From: Maridesulfovibrio sp050916235 | Lineage (GTDB): Bacteria; Desulfobacterota; Desulfovibrionia; Desulfovibrionales; Desulfovibrionaceae | NCBI RefSeq assembly: GCF_050916235.1 | Contig: NZ_CP104854.1 | Location: 3,410,001 to 3,474,000, forward strand | Length of the DNA stretch: 64,000 nucleotides | Reading direction: 5' to 3' | In this document: positions 24,466 through 35,254 of the stretch, piece by piece | Layout: each line of letters begins with the position of its first letter | Numbering within the stretch: the stretch's first letter is position 1 | Notes under the pieces: model-generated | What the model was told of the DNA's origin: nothing | The model's database searches: none | Seen by the model: only the letters and a program-made list of their open reading frames with translations | Program-made: the position numbers and the translations under genes

Positions 24466-26157
24466 ATGACATACATATTCCTTATGCAGAAATCAGCTTA
24501 TTCCGTTGAACCTGTGCTGGACGGGACTGAAGTCGTCGATGTGCGGATTCTTATTGAAGGCCGTACCTGGCATCTCTGGGGCCGCAAAGGAGCCGAACGC
24601 GAAAAGTCCCTTGCCGCTGAAGTTCCATCCGGGAGTCTGCCCGTACTCATCGGGGCCGGACTCGGAGTCTGTGCGCAGAAACTGGCAAAAAAGGGGCCGG
24701 TTGCGGTGCTTGATCGTGAACCCGCCATTGCGCGGGCGTCCGGGGCTTCCCGGCTGGTCGATCATCCGCAGATTACCTGGATTTGCGGCAGGGCTGCCGA
24801 TGCCCTTGAACAGGTCCGGCAGTGGAGGGCAGAGAATGGCGGAAAGCCGCTTGAAATCATCAGGATGCCGCTATACCTGCGGCTTGACCGTGATTGGTAC
24901 GCGGCTCTGGCTGCAACTCTGGAAGCAGAAAAGGATGCACCGCCCGCTGATTTCTGGGCCGAAGTGAATTACCAGAAATTTCAGAGTACCAAGCCGCGGA
25001 TACTTTTTTTCAACCGTCCGTATTTCCTCAACGGCGAGATAAAGTCCGCCATGGAGCGGCTGGGACTCAGTTATTGCTCCATCGACATCGGCATGGGCGA
25101 TACGGTCCGTGATGGTTTTGTGGAGGATCTGCTGCGGGCGGTACTGGAATTCAAGCCGGATTTCGCGTTGACCGTGAACCATTTCGGAGTGGACCGGCAG
25201 GGGAAACTTACCGACCTGCTGCTGAAACTCAAGCTGCCGCTGGCTTCGTGGTTTGTGGATAATCCGCAGCTTATTCTTTATCGGTACACAGACGTTTCAC
25301 CGGAACTGACCTGCATTTTTACCTACGATGCCGGGAACCTAGAAATCATGCGCGAAAAAGGATTCCGCAATATTTTTTACCTGCCGCTGGCGACCGATCC
25401 GCAGCGGTTCAGGCCGGGGGTGTCCGGGCGTGAGGAATGGCGCTCCGAAGTGTCCTTCGTGGGTAATTCCATGCTCTATGCGGTTGATAAAACCCTGCGT
25501 GAATCCTCCATCTCCGGCGATCTGATGAATCGTTATCCGCAATTGGCGGCTGAGTTCGGACTCGCAGATGAACTTTCCGTGGAGAAATTTCTGGCGCGTT
25601 CGCATCCGGAGCTTCTTGCCCGCATGGAGACATTCGAGACCGACGAGCAGAGGCTGTCCTTTGAGGCTCTGATCACCTGGGAGGCCACGCGGCAGTATCG
25701 GCTTTCATGCGTGGAGAAAATTCTCGGGTTCAACCCGCTTATTGTCGGGGACGAAGGCTGGCATGTGCTGCTGGATAAAGGCGGCTGGCGGTATCTTGAT
25801 TCACTTGATTACTATGCCGACCTGCCGGGATTCTACCCCATGTCCATGGTCAGCTTCAATTGCACCAGCCGTCAGATGAAGGGGGCGGTCAACCAGCGGG
25901 TGTTTGATGTCCCGGCCTGCGGCGGATTCGTTCTTACCGACCACCGGGAGCAGATGGAAAATCTTTTCGAGCCCGGAAAGGAGATCATCGCATACAATGA
26001 CATGGACGAGATCCCGCAGCTGCTGAAGCAGTGGCTGGCCGATGACGGAGGCAGGAGGAGGGTCAGTGATGCCGCACGGCGCAGAATTTTGAGTGAGCAT
26101 ACATATGAGCATCGGCTAAGTGAACTGATTCGGAAAATGAGGCAGACTTTTGTTTAG
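24466..26157 (+). CDS. CgeB/DUF3880-type glycosyltransferase
   Basis: It is about 563 residues long. The middle (SWFVDNPQLILYRY...CIFTYDAGNLEIMREKGFRNIFYLPLATDPQRF) and the C-terminal RVFDVPACGGFVLTDHREQMENLFEPGKEIIAY...RRILSEHTYEHRLSEL match glycosyltransferases of the CgeB/Glyco_trans_1 type with a GT-B fold. The N-terminal 150 residues contain a second, nucleotide-binding-like region (LPVLIGAGLGVCAQKLAKKG). It starts at ATG 24466 or 24484; ribosome sites are weak. With the TylF-type methyltransferase and the 27395 glycosyltransferase nearby it suggests surface glycan or flagellin glycosylation, inferred from context only. Confidence 0.82.
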   Translation: MTYIFLMQKSAYSVEPVLDGTEVVDVRILIEGRTWHLWGRKGAEREKSLAAEVPSGSLPVLIGAGLGVCAQKLAKKGPVAVLDREPAIARASGASRLVDHPQITWICGRAADALEQVRQWRAENGGKPLEIIRMPLYLRLDRDWYAALAATLEAEKDAPPADFWAEVNYQKFQSTKPRILFFNRPYFLNGEIKSAMERLGLSYCSIDIGMGDTVRDGFVEDLLRAVLEFKPDFALTVNHFGVDRQGKLTDLLLKLKLPLASWFVDNPQLILYRYTDVSPELTCIFTYDAGNLEIMREKGFRNIFYLPLATDPQRFRPGVSGREEWRSEVSFVGNSMLYAVDKTLRESSISGDLMNRYPQLAAEFGLADELSVEKFLARSHPELLARMETFETDEQRLSFEALITWEATRQYRLSCVEKILGFNPLIVGDEGWHVLLDKGGWRYLDSLDYYADLPGFYPMSMVSFNCTSRQMKGAVNQRVFDVPACGGFVLTDHREQMENLFEPGKEIIAYNDMDEIPQLLKQWLADDGGRRRVSDAARRRILSEHTYEHRLSELIRKMRQTFV

Positions 26158-26218
26158 TGTGAATTTTTCGCAGGTTATTTTTTATTGCCTTTGACGAAAT
26201 GTCTCGCCAAGGGGAATG

Positions 26219-26953
26219 CTATCGTTTGATCAAAATGGCTTGTCCGGTAAGATTGTATATGAAGGTGGCATCATTTCGGCCTGCAATTTCATTAACAAAT
26301 TGTGTCACTCCTTTGCATGAGGCAAAACCGTAGTCATCAAAGACTACTACTCCGCTGCATACCAATCTGGGCCATATCCATGCAAATGCATCACGGGCGG
26401 AGTCATATACATCGACATCAATATGCGCCAATTTCAAAGGTGCGCTTACCAATTCGCAGGTCTGTTCCGGAAATATTCCCTGAAGTACTGCTACACGGTC
26501 TAAGTCGTTGGCAATTAATGCTGATTTAACCTGCTTTGCACTGGTGTCGTTGAAATCTCCGTTCTGGTGGAAATTGTCTCGAATCGAGTTTTTCACTATG
26601 CCTGAAAATGTATCGCACAGATATGTGGTCGTATCCTGATTGGTCAATTTGGCTTGCGTGGCCATCAGGATGCCGCTTCCTCCTTTCCACACGCCTACTT
26701 CCAATATGTTTCCGGGGAGGTTCTTCACTTGACCGGTTAAGTTCCATAGGGAGTAGAGTCGGTATATATCAACACAGGTCATAGGTTTTATCTTTTCGTA
26801 TGTTTCGATGAACCTGCGTTCTAAAGACCATGGGCTGTATGTTGCAGCCGGATATATGGTCTGGTGGGAGTTGTCCGGGGAGGTCCTGTGTTTACGTACT
26901 GTATAACCATTCTTCTTCAAATATCCGATGAGCTGAGTCAGGTTTTTTGTCAC
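26219..26953 (-). CDS. TylF-type (macrocin O-methyltransferase family) SAM-dependent methyltransferase
   Basis: The 244-residue protein has the SAM-binding motif ILEVGVWKGGSG (about residue 83), TYLCDTFSG and the metal/acid motif HIDVDVYDSARDAFAWIWPRLVCSGVVVFDDYG, as in TylF/MycF sugar O-methyltransferases. It probably methylates a sugar hydroxyl in a glycan. Its start is a GTG with only a weak CGGGT upstream. The surroundings (26960-27240) are clearly AT-richer than the neighbours. It lies between two glycosyltransferase genes but reads in the opposite direction. Confidence 0.82.
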   Translation of the reverse strand: MTKNLTQLIGYLKKNGYTVRKHRTSPDNSHQTIYPAATYSPWSLERRFIETYEKIKPMTCVDIYRLYSLWNLTGQVKNLPGNILEVGVWKGGSGILMATQAKLTNQDTTTYLCDTFSGIVKNSIRDNFHQNGDFNDTSAKQVKSALIANDLDRVAVLQGIFPEQTCELVSAPLKLAHIDVDVYDSARDAFAWIWPRLVCSGVVVFDDYGFASCKGVTQFVNEIAGRNDATFIYNLTGQAILIKR

Positions 26954-27394
26954 AAGTTTACCCGATATTTATGATTGAGTGGTTAAAATCTAACTTTCTC
27001 TTGGTTGTCAGGCGGAGCTCTTTGCCTCATGGGCGGTATTAATAAGAAGTAATTCGCTGTGTTATTATTGCTACTCTTTTTTAAAATATATCTCAAGGCA
27101 TATTGCTGTGGCTGTATTGTTTTTGAAATATATTATGAAATTTGTTCATGTTAACGTCACGGCATGAAGTGCTTTTTTAAGAATGGTTTTGTATCTGGTT
27201 TAAATTAAATGAATTTCATTTGGTAATTGAACTATAATGATAGGCTGGTATCTCCCGAGGCAGATCGACAATGTCGCGTCTGTGGTTGAGATATGCTATG
27301 GACAAGTTGGTCTTTGTTGAAAGTCAGCCTGATGTGGCTCTGGATTCATTCAAGTGCTGAAATATCATTGAGCATATGAAATGAATGAGTTTGG
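26954..27394. other. AT-rich divergent spacer
   Basis: No supported gene. A 29-codon open frame from ATG 27271 to TGA 27360 (MSRLWLRYAMDKLVFVES...) is protein-like but lacks a good ribosome site. The sequence from 27020 to 27240 is poly-A/T-rich with no motif recognised. Confidence 0.4.
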
Positions 27395-29110
27395 TTGTCA
27401 GAACAGATTTCCGATTTGATTTTATACTTTTACGAACAATATGCCAGATTGGGAGAAATTATGACAGGTTCATTCTGGGCACTTCTGGATGCCCCTTCAC
27501 GCTACAGGCTTCTTGTTTCCGGTCATGGTAAACCTCATCTGCTGGAGACGGCCAACCGGATAATCAACAGTGCGGAAGGCAGCCGGGACAAGGGCGCGCT
27601 TATTGATGTGGGCGTGGATATGTTCCTTGCGGCATGGGAAGCCAGCCCGCTGGACGGGCAACTGTCCTCAAACCTGCTGGCCATAAACCGGCAGCTTGAA
27701 TTCCTGCCCGAAAGGCTGGTGCGGACTCTCTCTCTGGTCGCTTCAAACAGCTCAATTCCCGAAAATCTCGGCTACCTGCAAAGGCTGCTCAGCCGTGATG
27801 ATAAGGACAAGCTGCTTGATTACCTGTCGCAGCAGACGGAACGGCATCCTGAAAATCTTTTCTGGCTTTCGCATCTGCTTGATCTGGCGTTTTTCCTCAG
27901 CCGCCATGAAGTTGCCAGTGCTGCCCTTGCCCGTGACTGGCCTTCAGCCATGAATCCGGTGCTGAACAAATATGCCGGGGACATAGCTTTCTGTTCCGGG
28001 GACTACGAACAGGCCGAATCCATTTATTCCGATACTTCCGAAGGTGCGCTCATTCCCGGAGAAAACCTGCTGCGCCTTGCCGAGGCCCTTGACCGGCAGG
28101 GCAGGCGTGAGGAGGCCATTGTGCTCTGGCGGGATCGCATGACCGCCCGCCCGTGGCAGGTCAACACCTGGTTCAAGGCCTATGACCGAATTTTGAAACC
28201 TGCGGGTGATCTTCTGCCCGGCAGGGTTGCGGTATGCCTCTACACGTACAACAAGGCCGCTGATTTCAATGAAACAATGAAACATCTGGCGGATTCTCCT
28301 CTCGATAACGTGCATATCTTTGCTCTGGATAACGGCAGCAGGGACAATACTGCACAGGTCATGAGGACATGGCAGGACAAGCTTGGGGATAAATTTACCC
28401 CTGTGGAACTGCCCATAAATATCGGTGCGCCTGCGGCGCGTAACTGGCTTAAGAACCTGACAGAAATTCAGCGTTTCGACTTTGTGGCCTATCTTGATGA
28501 CGACGCGGTGGTTCCTGCGGACTGGCAGGAGCATTTCAGCGCGGCGGTGGAGGCCTATCCGGATGCCGGGGTCTGGGGCTGCAAGGTGGTCAACGACGGT
28601 CAGCAGGAAGTTATTCAGCACGCAGACCTGCATCTGCGCGAGACTCCTCCAGATTTTGAGGACAAGGTGCGTAGTTTCGAGTTCGCCTATCTGGACCCGT
28701 ATAATCAGGATCTTGATTACGGGCAGTTTGATTTCTGCCGCCCATGCGTTTCTGTGACCGGCTGTTTCCATCTTTTCCGCAGGTCGGTACTTGCGGAGAG
28801 CGGGAATTTCGATCTGCGCTACGCCCCCACCCAGTATGATGACGTGGACCATGATTTCATGCTGGCCTCAGCTGGGAAGACAGCCGTATATCAGGGAAAT
28901 CTGAAGGTGCTGCATAAGCGTAAGTCCGGTTCGGCAGCTGTCAGCAGCAGGGCTGCAAGAGGCAGCGGGGCCGGAAATGTTCTCAAGCTTGAATCCAAGT
29001 ATTCGGCTGCAGAAATTTCAGCCATCATTGAGCGGGACATGCACAGGCTGGAAGACGACTTTACCGAGAAATCACTGAAACTGGGGCTGGTGATCAAGGA
29101 CGTAGGGTAG
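27395..29110 (+). CDS. Family 2 glycosyltransferase with helical N-terminal domain
   Basis: It is up to 571 residues long. The first 270 residues are helical and repeat-like (NLLRLAEALDRQGRREEAIVLWRDRM resembles TPR units). From about 277 a GT-A domain begins: VAVCLYTYNKAADFNETM, ALDNGSRDN, LPINIGAPAARNWL and the metal-binding YLDDDAVVP, then a long C-terminal part with TGCFHLFRRSV and YDDVDHDFML. The start is either TTG 27395 or ATG 27461, the latter with GGGAGA upstream; the 22 residues in question look protein-like. Likely role: adding sugars to a surface polymer or flagellin. Nothing in the sequence fixes the sugar. Confidence 0.85.
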   Translation: MSEQISDLILYFYEQYARLGEIMTGSFWALLDAPSRYRLLVSGHGKPHLLETANRIINSAEGSRDKGALIDVGVDMFLAAWEASPLDGQLSSNLLAINRQLEFLPERLVRTLSLVASNSSIPENLGYLQRLLSRDDKDKLLDYLSQQTERHPENLFWLSHLLDLAFFLSRHEVASAALARDWPSAMNPVLNKYAGDIAFCSGDYEQAESIYSDTSEGALIPGENLLRLAEALDRQGRREEAIVLWRDRMTARPWQVNTWFKAYDRILKPAGDLLPGRVAVCLYTYNKAADFNETMKHLADSPLDNVHIFALDNGSRDNTAQVMRTWQDKLGDKFTPVELPINIGAPAARNWLKNLTEIQRFDFVAYLDDDAVVPADWQEHFSAAVEAYPDAGVWGCKVVNDGQQEVIQHADLHLRETPPDFEDKVRSFEFAYLDPYNQDLDYGQFDFCRPCVSVTGCFHLFRRSVLAESGNFDLRYAPTQYDDVDHDFMLASAGKTAVYQGNLKVLHKRKSGSAAVSSRAARGSGAGNVLKLESKYSAAEISAIIERDMHRLEDDFTEKSLKLGLVIKDVG

Positions 29111-29298
29111 ATTCCGGTCCGGTTCCGAGGTAAGGAGTTGCGCTGGCCTGATGTCTGTGCCTGTCTGATAATTTCCAGTCACTGCGGACCGGGTTGGCGG
29201 ATTGATATGTGAAGCCATCGGCTCTGACTTTTTGCCAAGCTCATTGTTATAGTGCGGATAGTCTGCTATCGTGTATCAAATTTCAAAAGGAGCCTGGT

Positions 29299-29526
29299 AT
29301 GAAAAAATTATTTGTCGCCGCAGTATTTTGTTCTCTGTTGATGGTTGTTGCCGGGTGCGGCAGCAAGCACCATACAATCACCAAAACCGACGGTTCGACC
29401 GTGGTCAGTGTAGGTGAACCTGAATTTTCAAAGGATTCCAACACGTATACCTTTGAGAACCTTGATGGCGAAGAGATGACCATCAAGCGTGAGGATGTAC
29501 AGGAAATTCGCGAGAATCAGAAATAA
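29299..29526 (+). CDS. YgdI/YgdR-like small lipoprotein
   Basis: The 75-residue protein has a signal peptide and lipobox (MVVAGC, lipidated Cys at residue 20), then a small beta domain (HTITKTDGSTVVSVGEPEF...YTFENLDGEEMTIKREDVQEI) typical of the YgdI/YgdR (DUF903) family of outer-membrane lipoproteins, function unknown. AAAAGGAG is placed 8 bases before ATG 29299. A remarkable 18-bp palindrome follows. Confidence 0.88.
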   Translation: MKKLFVAAVFCSLLMVVAGCGSKHHTITKTDGSTVVSVGEPEFSKDSNTYTFENLDGEEMTIKREDVQEIRENQK

Positions 29527-29580
29527 TCATCCTGTATGACCCTGTTTTCTCCGGTCAGGAAAAAACAAATGAACAGCATG

Positions 29581-29622
29581 CATAACGGCCGCAATATCAT
29601 GACAGATATTGCGGCCGTTATG
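29581..29622. terminator. 18-bp perfect inverted repeat between convergent genes
   Basis: CATAACGGCCGCAATATC / GATATTGCGGCCGTTATG with loop ATGACA. It lies between the lipoprotein gene and the convergent chemoreceptor gene and could stop transcription from both sides, though no T-run follows on either strand. Confidence 0.55.
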
Positions 29623-29728
29623 TTCTATGTTGCATTTGAGTTATTAAACCGTGTGCTTTGTTATAGCAGGCTGAAAATATTTATGCCTATTTGTTGTTCA
29701 AGGCGGCGAAGCTCCCCATGTATCAATT

Positions 29729-31261
29729 CTATTGTTCCTGCATGGTGTTCATGAATTCATCCAGCTCGGTAGCCAGTAAAGCCAGATCGGATACCGCGCT
29801 GGCAACCATGTTCATTGATTCGGAAGTCTGCTGAGCGATCCTGTTTACGGAATCAATGGCAAGGGTGACTTCTTCGCTTGCAGCGGACTGTTCCTCTGCG
29901 GCGGTGGCGATTCCTTCCACCTGACTTGCGGTCTGGTGCGAAATTTCAAGAATCTGCTTCAATGCATCACCGGCCTCGTTGCAGAGTTCAGTCGCTCTGG
30001 CGATACTGTTCAGGGTATCCTCGGTGGCGCTGGTGCTCTTGCGTGAGCTGGATTGGATGGCCCCGATGTATTCGCCTACTTCCTTGGTTGCGAGCATTGT
30101 TTTTTCGGCCAGCTTGCGGATTTCATCAGCAACAACCGAGAAGCCGCGGCCTGCCTCACCTGCGCGGGCCGCTTCGATTGCGGCGTTCAGGGCCAGAAGG
30201 TTGGTCTGATCCGCAATATCTGAAATGACCTGCATTATGGTGTTGATGCCGTTGCTGTGGGTTTCAAGTGTACTCATTTCTCCCTTCAGGTTGCCGGCCT
30301 TGGAGTTTACTTCCTGCATTACGCCGATGACGTTCTCAACCAGCCCGGAACCGTCCTTGGCTGTATCCTGCGTCTGGCGGGCCATGCGTGCTGCATCGCT
30401 GGAGCTGCGCGAAACTTCAAGGATGGATGCATTCATCTCTTCCATGGCAGTCGCAACCTCTTCGGTTCTGGCGCGCTGGTCATGGATACCTGTGCTTGAA
30501 TTGCGTACCTCGGAACTGATTTCTTCGGATGTCCCTGCCAGCTGCTCGGAAATCTTGCTTGCGTCCATGACCCCTCTGGCGATTTTCTCCTTCTGGGCGG
30601 TGATGAAGTCTTCCTTGAGCTTGATGTTCGTGAAATCCATGATGGTGGTGAATCCGCCAAGCAGGTTTCCGCGAGAATCGAATATAGGTGAAGAAGCGAT
30701 GGATATGTATTTGGTTGTTCCCTTGCGTCCGTCAACCTGTGTCTTCACATATTGCTTTTCGCGGGTTGCAAGGCATTTTTCCGAGACGGTTTCCCGCTTC
30801 TCGCCGTAGAAGAAGGTCGAAAAATCTTTCCCGATATATTGGGTGTTAGGCACATCAAGTTCAATCAGGCGCACAATGCTGTCGTTCAGCCAGCGAATGG
30901 TGCCGTCCGGGTTGACTACAACCATGGGAGTCATGATGTTTGAAAGCATCGACTCACTCATGCCGACCCTTTCGTTCAGGATGTTGTTGAGAATTTCTAT
31001 TTCAGCGGCCAGAAGACCAAGTTCGGACATATAATCGTGGTGGGGGACCGGGGCGTAGTCGCCGCCTGCAATGCGAACAACTTCGCTGGTAAGAACTTTT
31101 AGCGGGGAGATTATTTTCCGGTGAACCATGTAAGCCATGAGAATGATGGCAAAGACCGAAATACATACGATGATTCTGGCCGCAGGTTCATGGATGAAGT
31201 ACAGGCTTGCTAGGAGTAGGGCTGCAATGATTGCGATGCTGGCGTAAAGGCGACCTGTCAT
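29729..31261 (-). CDS. Methyl-accepting chemotaxis protein with PAS sensor
   Basis: The 510-residue chemoreceptor has two close membrane helices (about residues 5-23 and 29-45) with almost no periplasmic loop, then HAMP (about 46-100), a PAS domain (about 105-215, SNIMTPMVVVNPDGTIRWLND) and the signalling domain with the conserved hairpin tip DQTNLLALNAAIEAARAGEAGRGFSVVADEIRKLAE (about 350-385). It probably senses a cytoplasmic signal through PAS. The C-terminus lacks a CheR/CheB-tethering pentapeptide (ends MNTMQEQ). A GG-N10-GC promoter-like site lies upstream (31308-31321). Confidence 0.95.
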   Translation of the reverse strand: MTGRLYASIAIIAALLLASLYFIHEPAARIIVCISVFAIILMAYMVHRKIISPLKVLTSEVVRIAGGDYAPVPHHDYMSELGLLAAEIEILNNILNERVGMSESMLSNIMTPMVVVNPDGTIRWLNDSIVRLIELDVPNTQYIGKDFSTFFYGEKRETVSEKCLATREKQYVKTQVDGRKGTTKYISIASSPIFDSRGNLLGGFTTIMDFTNIKLKEDFITAQKEKIARGVMDASKISEQLAGTSEEISSEVRNSSTGIHDQRARTEEVATAMEEMNASILEVSRSSSDAARMARQTQDTAKDGSGLVENVIGVMQEVNSKAGNLKGEMSTLETHSNGINTIMQVISDIADQTNLLALNAAIEAARAGEAGRGFSVVADEIRKLAEKTMLATKEVGEYIGAIQSSSRKSTSATEDTLNSIARATELCNEAGDALKQILEISHQTASQVEGIATAAEEQSAASEEVTLAIDSVNRIAQQTSESMNMVASAVSDLALLATELDEFMNTMQEQ

Positions 31262-31304
31262 GAATAACCCCCTGGTGTTTCTGGTAATTTTGATGAACAG
31301 GTAT

Positions 31305-31324
31305 ACAGCATGTTTAATGCCATA
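31305..31324 (-). promoter_or_regulatory. Sigma-54-like promoter of the chemoreceptor gene
   Basis: The minus strand reads TGGCATTAAACATGCT, GG and GC separated by 10 bases, about 47 bases before the start codon; AGGGGG ribosome site present. The -12 half (ATGC) deviates from TTGC. Confidence 0.45.
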
Positions 31325-31494
31325 TTGTTTTAGTTCATAAATTCAAATGGTTATGCATTTATGGATTCCACTTCAGCTCAATAACTTGAGTCAAATTGAC
31401 ACCTTAAGTCTGTTTTTAGTGTGGTTTATTTTTTTATCATTAAAATTTAGATGTTTACATGTGTGTCATAACGACTCGTAAACTTGAAGGTCGG

Positions 31495-31525
31495 AGAAAA
31501 AATGGGGAGGTCGGGCAACCTCCCT
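31495..31525 (-). terminator. Terminator of the secreted helical protein gene
   Basis: On the minus strand GGGAGGT-TGCCCG-ACCTCCC is followed by CATTTTTTCT, just past the stop of the 31531-32070 gene. Confidence 0.8.
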
Positions 31526-31530
31526 CTTAT

Positions 31531-32070
31531 TTATTTTTCTGAAGTGAATTTTTCAAAAAATGGCCGGACAACTTTTAAGTCCGCTGCCGGGGCTTTCATC
31601 ATGGCTTCTGCTGCACTCATGGCCGCCTGTATCTGCTGCTTCATTGCTTTTTTCTGTTCCTGGCTCATGCTCGGATCGGAATCAATCTGTGCAAGGGCTT
31701 CTTTCATTTCCGCGGCTCCAATTTCACTGTCAGCCTGTACTGCAAGGTAAGCCAGTGCCTTCATTACCCTTCCGGCTGTCTCGGGCCAGGTCTTCTCGTT
31801 GAAGCCGTGCTTTTCGATAATCTTCTTTGTTTCTGCGCTGTACTCGTAAATAAGGGTACATTCGTTGCTGAACATTTCAGGATCGAGGGAGTCAGCCTCA
31901 AGCTCTCCGGACTGCTCGCGTTCTTCATCCATCTGGTCGGTGTAGGTTTCAAGTTCTTCAAGGGCGGCCATGACCCTTTCCACCTGAGAGGACGTGAGCG
32001 GAGCGGACGCTTGAGCCGCAACTGCAAGGGCAAGGATCATACACAGGGAAGCAAGAATCTGTTTAAGCAT
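31531..32070 (-). CDS. Secreted helical protein of unknown function
   Basis: The 179-residue protein has a cleavable signal peptide (MLKQILASLCMILALAVAAQASA) followed by an all-helical, acidic mature part (VERVMAALEELETYTDQMDEE; KALAYLAVQADSEIGAAEMKEALAQI; MSQEQKKAMKQQIQAAMSAAEAMM). I start at ATG 32070 because GGAG lies 7 bases upstream; an in-frame ATG at 32082 is weaker. No family was recognised. It stands alone, with its own terminator, next to glutamine synthetase III on the same strand but separated by a terminator, so no functional link is claimed. Confidence 0.75.
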   Translation of the reverse strand: MLKQILASLCMILALAVAAQASAPLTSSQVERVMAALEELETYTDQMDEEREQSGELEADSLDPEMFSNECTLIYEYSAETKKIIEKHGFNEKTWPETAGRVMKALAYLAVQADSEIGAAEMKEALAQIDSDPSMSQEQKKAMKQQIQAAMSAAEAMMKAPAADLKVVRPFFEKFTSEK

Positions 32071-32202
32071 ATAACTCTCCATATCGTTTTATTACATGTA
32101 TCAATTAAACTGCATACATTGAACAAATTGAATTTGTCCATGTAAATTTTATGTATTGCAGAAAGATAATCATGCAGCAGGTTGCTGCGCTGAATGAAAA
32201 GT

Positions 32203-32234
32203 GAAAGGCCCCGCTCAGATGAGCAGGGCCTTTC
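32203..32234 (-). terminator. Terminator of glutamine synthetase III gene
   Basis: AAAGGCCCcGCTC-AGAT-GAGCaGGGCCTTT with one mismatch, then TTC on the minus strand, 24 bp past the stop. Confidence 0.8.
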
Positions 32235-32258
32235 GGGATGGGATATGTATGGGAACTC

Positions 32259-34445
<2,187 letters not shown>

Positions 34446-34529
34446 GGTGAAAAAACTCCTTGAATCTGTTTTATTTGGTGATCTCCGTTGCTGCGGAGAA
34501 TTAAGGGCTCAACAAACCTGAATCGACAT

Positions 34530-34547
34530 AAGCATCTGGTGTGCCTA
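34530..34547 (-). promoter_or_regulatory. Sigma-54-like promoter of glutamine synthetase III
   Basis: Minus strand TAGGCACACCAGATGCTT carries GGCAC and TGC with GG and GC 10 bases apart, against the consensus TGGCAC-N5-TTGC (two mismatches). It lies about 85-100 bases upstream of the ATG. A CTCCG-CAGCAA-CGGAG hairpin (near 34480-34495) lies in the leader. Confidence 0.6.
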
Positions 34548-34762
34548 AGTTAGTATGTTCATAAAAAACAGCGCCTTAACCTACTGATGTAGTCCGGGTT
34601 TTGCGCGCTGGCTTACAAAAATGTAGAAACAAAAGTGTAGGCTCGCAGATTTTATGACATTAATGTAAAAGAGCAGAGTGTGTGGTTTAGGTGAAGTGGT
34701 TTTTATTACAATTGTGTGGTAAAAATTGGAAATGGCAGTGTTCTGATCTCTATAAAGTGCTA

Positions 34763-34880
34763 CAAAAATGTTAATTTGCGGCAGGAGCCTTAAGTCCTGC
34801 GCTACTATCAACGAGGCTAAGTATACATTAATATATACACCTTGTCATCGGGAAAAAACTTTCTTCCCGATTTCTTTTTC
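34763..34880 (+). ncRNA. Candidate small RNA between glnN and the amino-acid ABC transporter
   Basis: A stem GCAGGA-GCCTTAAG-TCCTGC (34781-34800) and a second, terminator-type stem ATCGGGAA...TTCCCGAT followed by TTCTTTTT (34847-34879) lie 40-50 bases apart with no open frame between them. TATAAA at 34751-34756 could be the -10 box (the -35 TTGGAA is 19 bases upstream, so weak). The presence of an orphan intrinsic terminator in an empty region is the main argument. Confidence 0.4.
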
Positions 34881-35254
34881 GATTGAGTCGTTGTCGTCGA
34901 ATACAGCCTGTCACTCTCAGTTAAGTCTGCGGGTATGTTTTGCTATTGCCGAAATACTTATGTAACAATTCGACAGTTATTGTTTCTCTAATGGTGTGTT
35001 TTGCGGTGTTTATTTGTAAAATATGTTTGAGAAAAACACTCGTATTATCCATCTGTTAACAAGTATTACGGAGTTGGCGGCATTAATAATCGCGTTTCTA
35101 AAAGTCTGAAATATTGAAATGTGAAGAAAAAACTGCTAAATATTTTAGGTTCTGTTAATAATTGATCGATTATTTTCCCAGTTGAGCGGTCAATCTTCAT
35201 GGCTCCTGCCGTGAGGAATAATATTTAAAAATACTGATGTAGTCTGGAGGACTC

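Larger units (their letters stand above)
34446..35254. other. 810-bp divergent regulatory region of glnN and the ABC transporter
   Basis: It contains the sigma-54-like site of glnN, a possible small RNA (34763-34880), a 16-bp motif TACTGATGTAGTCYGG present at 34582-34597 and again at 35232-35247, a near-perfect palindrome AATAATTGATCGATTATT (about 35155-35172) and TTGAGCGGTCAA just after it. No protein gene is supported. Confidence 0.5.
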
